Shown here: positions 20,491-20,671 of the stretch, one piece after another
How positions within the stretch are numbered: the stretch's first letter is position 1
Layout of the letters: each line of letters starts with the position of its first letter
NCBI GenBank assembly: GCA_027579435.1
Contig: JANBPK010001154.1
Span: 1 to 20,671, forward strand
Length of the DNA stretch: 20,671 nt
Reading direction: 5' to 3'
DNA from: Candolleomyces eurysporus
Lineage: Eukaryota > Basidiomycota > Agaricomycetes > Agaricales > Psathyrellaceae
Notes under the pieces: generated by a model
Databases searched by the model: none
What the model saw: only the letters and a program-made list of their open reading frames with translations
Told to the model about the DNA's origin: nothing
Made by a program: the position numbers and the translations under genes

Positions 20491-20671
20491 GTACCAGCCN
20501 ACCGTACCGTCCTGAGCCATCCGATCCGATGTACCAGCCTACCGTACCGTCCTGAGCCATCCGATCCGATGTACCAGCCTACCGTACCGTCCTGAGCCAT
20601 CCGATCCGATGTACCAGCCTACCGTACCGTCCTGAGCCATCCGATCCGATGTACCAGCNNCCGTACNTCCT
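20488..20671. repeat. 40-base tandem repeat at the window end
   Basis: GATGTACCAGCC recurs at 20488, 20528, 20568, 20608 and 20648, exactly 40 bases apart, with near-identical units. The copies include N bases at 20500, 20659-20660 and 20667. Forty is not a multiple of three, so the repeat cannot keep the transposase frame. It sits where the N-terminal part of the KDZ protein should continue, and may be a real minisatellite or an assembly-edge artefact. Confidence 0.9.

Overview
The window looks like a repeat-rich, transposon-dominated piece of a filamentous fungal genome, most likely an Agaricomycete basidiomycete. The reasons are short GT-AG introns of about 45-70 bases, a KDZ-type transposase with CxC cysteine motifs, a copia gag fragment, a Plavaka/CACTA-like transposase remnant, and a TET/JBP-type dioxygenase gene of the kind known to be expanded alongside KDZ elements in mushrooms. 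I cannot name the species. No tRNA, rRNA or CRISPR array was seen.

Layout. Positions 1-471 hold AT-rich non-coding DNA. 472-1136 is a truncated copy of a dispersed repeat called here family R. 1137-2520 is AT-rich and non-coding. 2520-3071 is a degenerate array built on AAAGTGGTGCAT. 3072-5143 holds two more R copies in reverse orientation, one truncated and one full, the latter carrying a small insertion with inverted ends. 5319 to about 7565 (minus) is a broken JmjC-domain gene. About 8067-12887 (plus, divergent from the JmjC gene) is a broken TET/JBP-like gene, split by a full R copy at 8607-9978. Another full R copy (12888-14237) ends the TET/JBP gene and abuts a copia gag-protease fragment (14238-14905, minus). 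14985-15690 (plus) is the C-terminal remnant of a Plavaka-like transposase. 15691-16950 shows nothing I can call, and 16950-18640 is a degenerate satellite-like array. 18667 to the right edge (minus) is a KDZ transposase with probable one-base deletions and a GC-AG intron. It runs into a 40-base tandem repeat at the window end.

How it fits together. Two predicted Fe(II)/2-oxoglutarate dioxygenases (JmjC and TET/JBP) lie head to head, with a KDZ transposase on the same fragment. TET/JBP-KDZ linkage is established for fungi (Iyer, Aravind and colleagues); the divergent JmjC partner is the less expected part. Both dioxygenase genes now look dead or badly damaged. The five in-frame stops found in the JmjC gene are all TGA, and one in the TET/JBP gene and one in the Plavaka remnant are also TGA. 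Each is explicable as CGA to TGA, the expected mark of decay of methylated CpG. Frames and exon edges were derived by eye from splice signals and frame continuity. N bases and homopolymer-length differences mean some frame breaks could be assembly errors.
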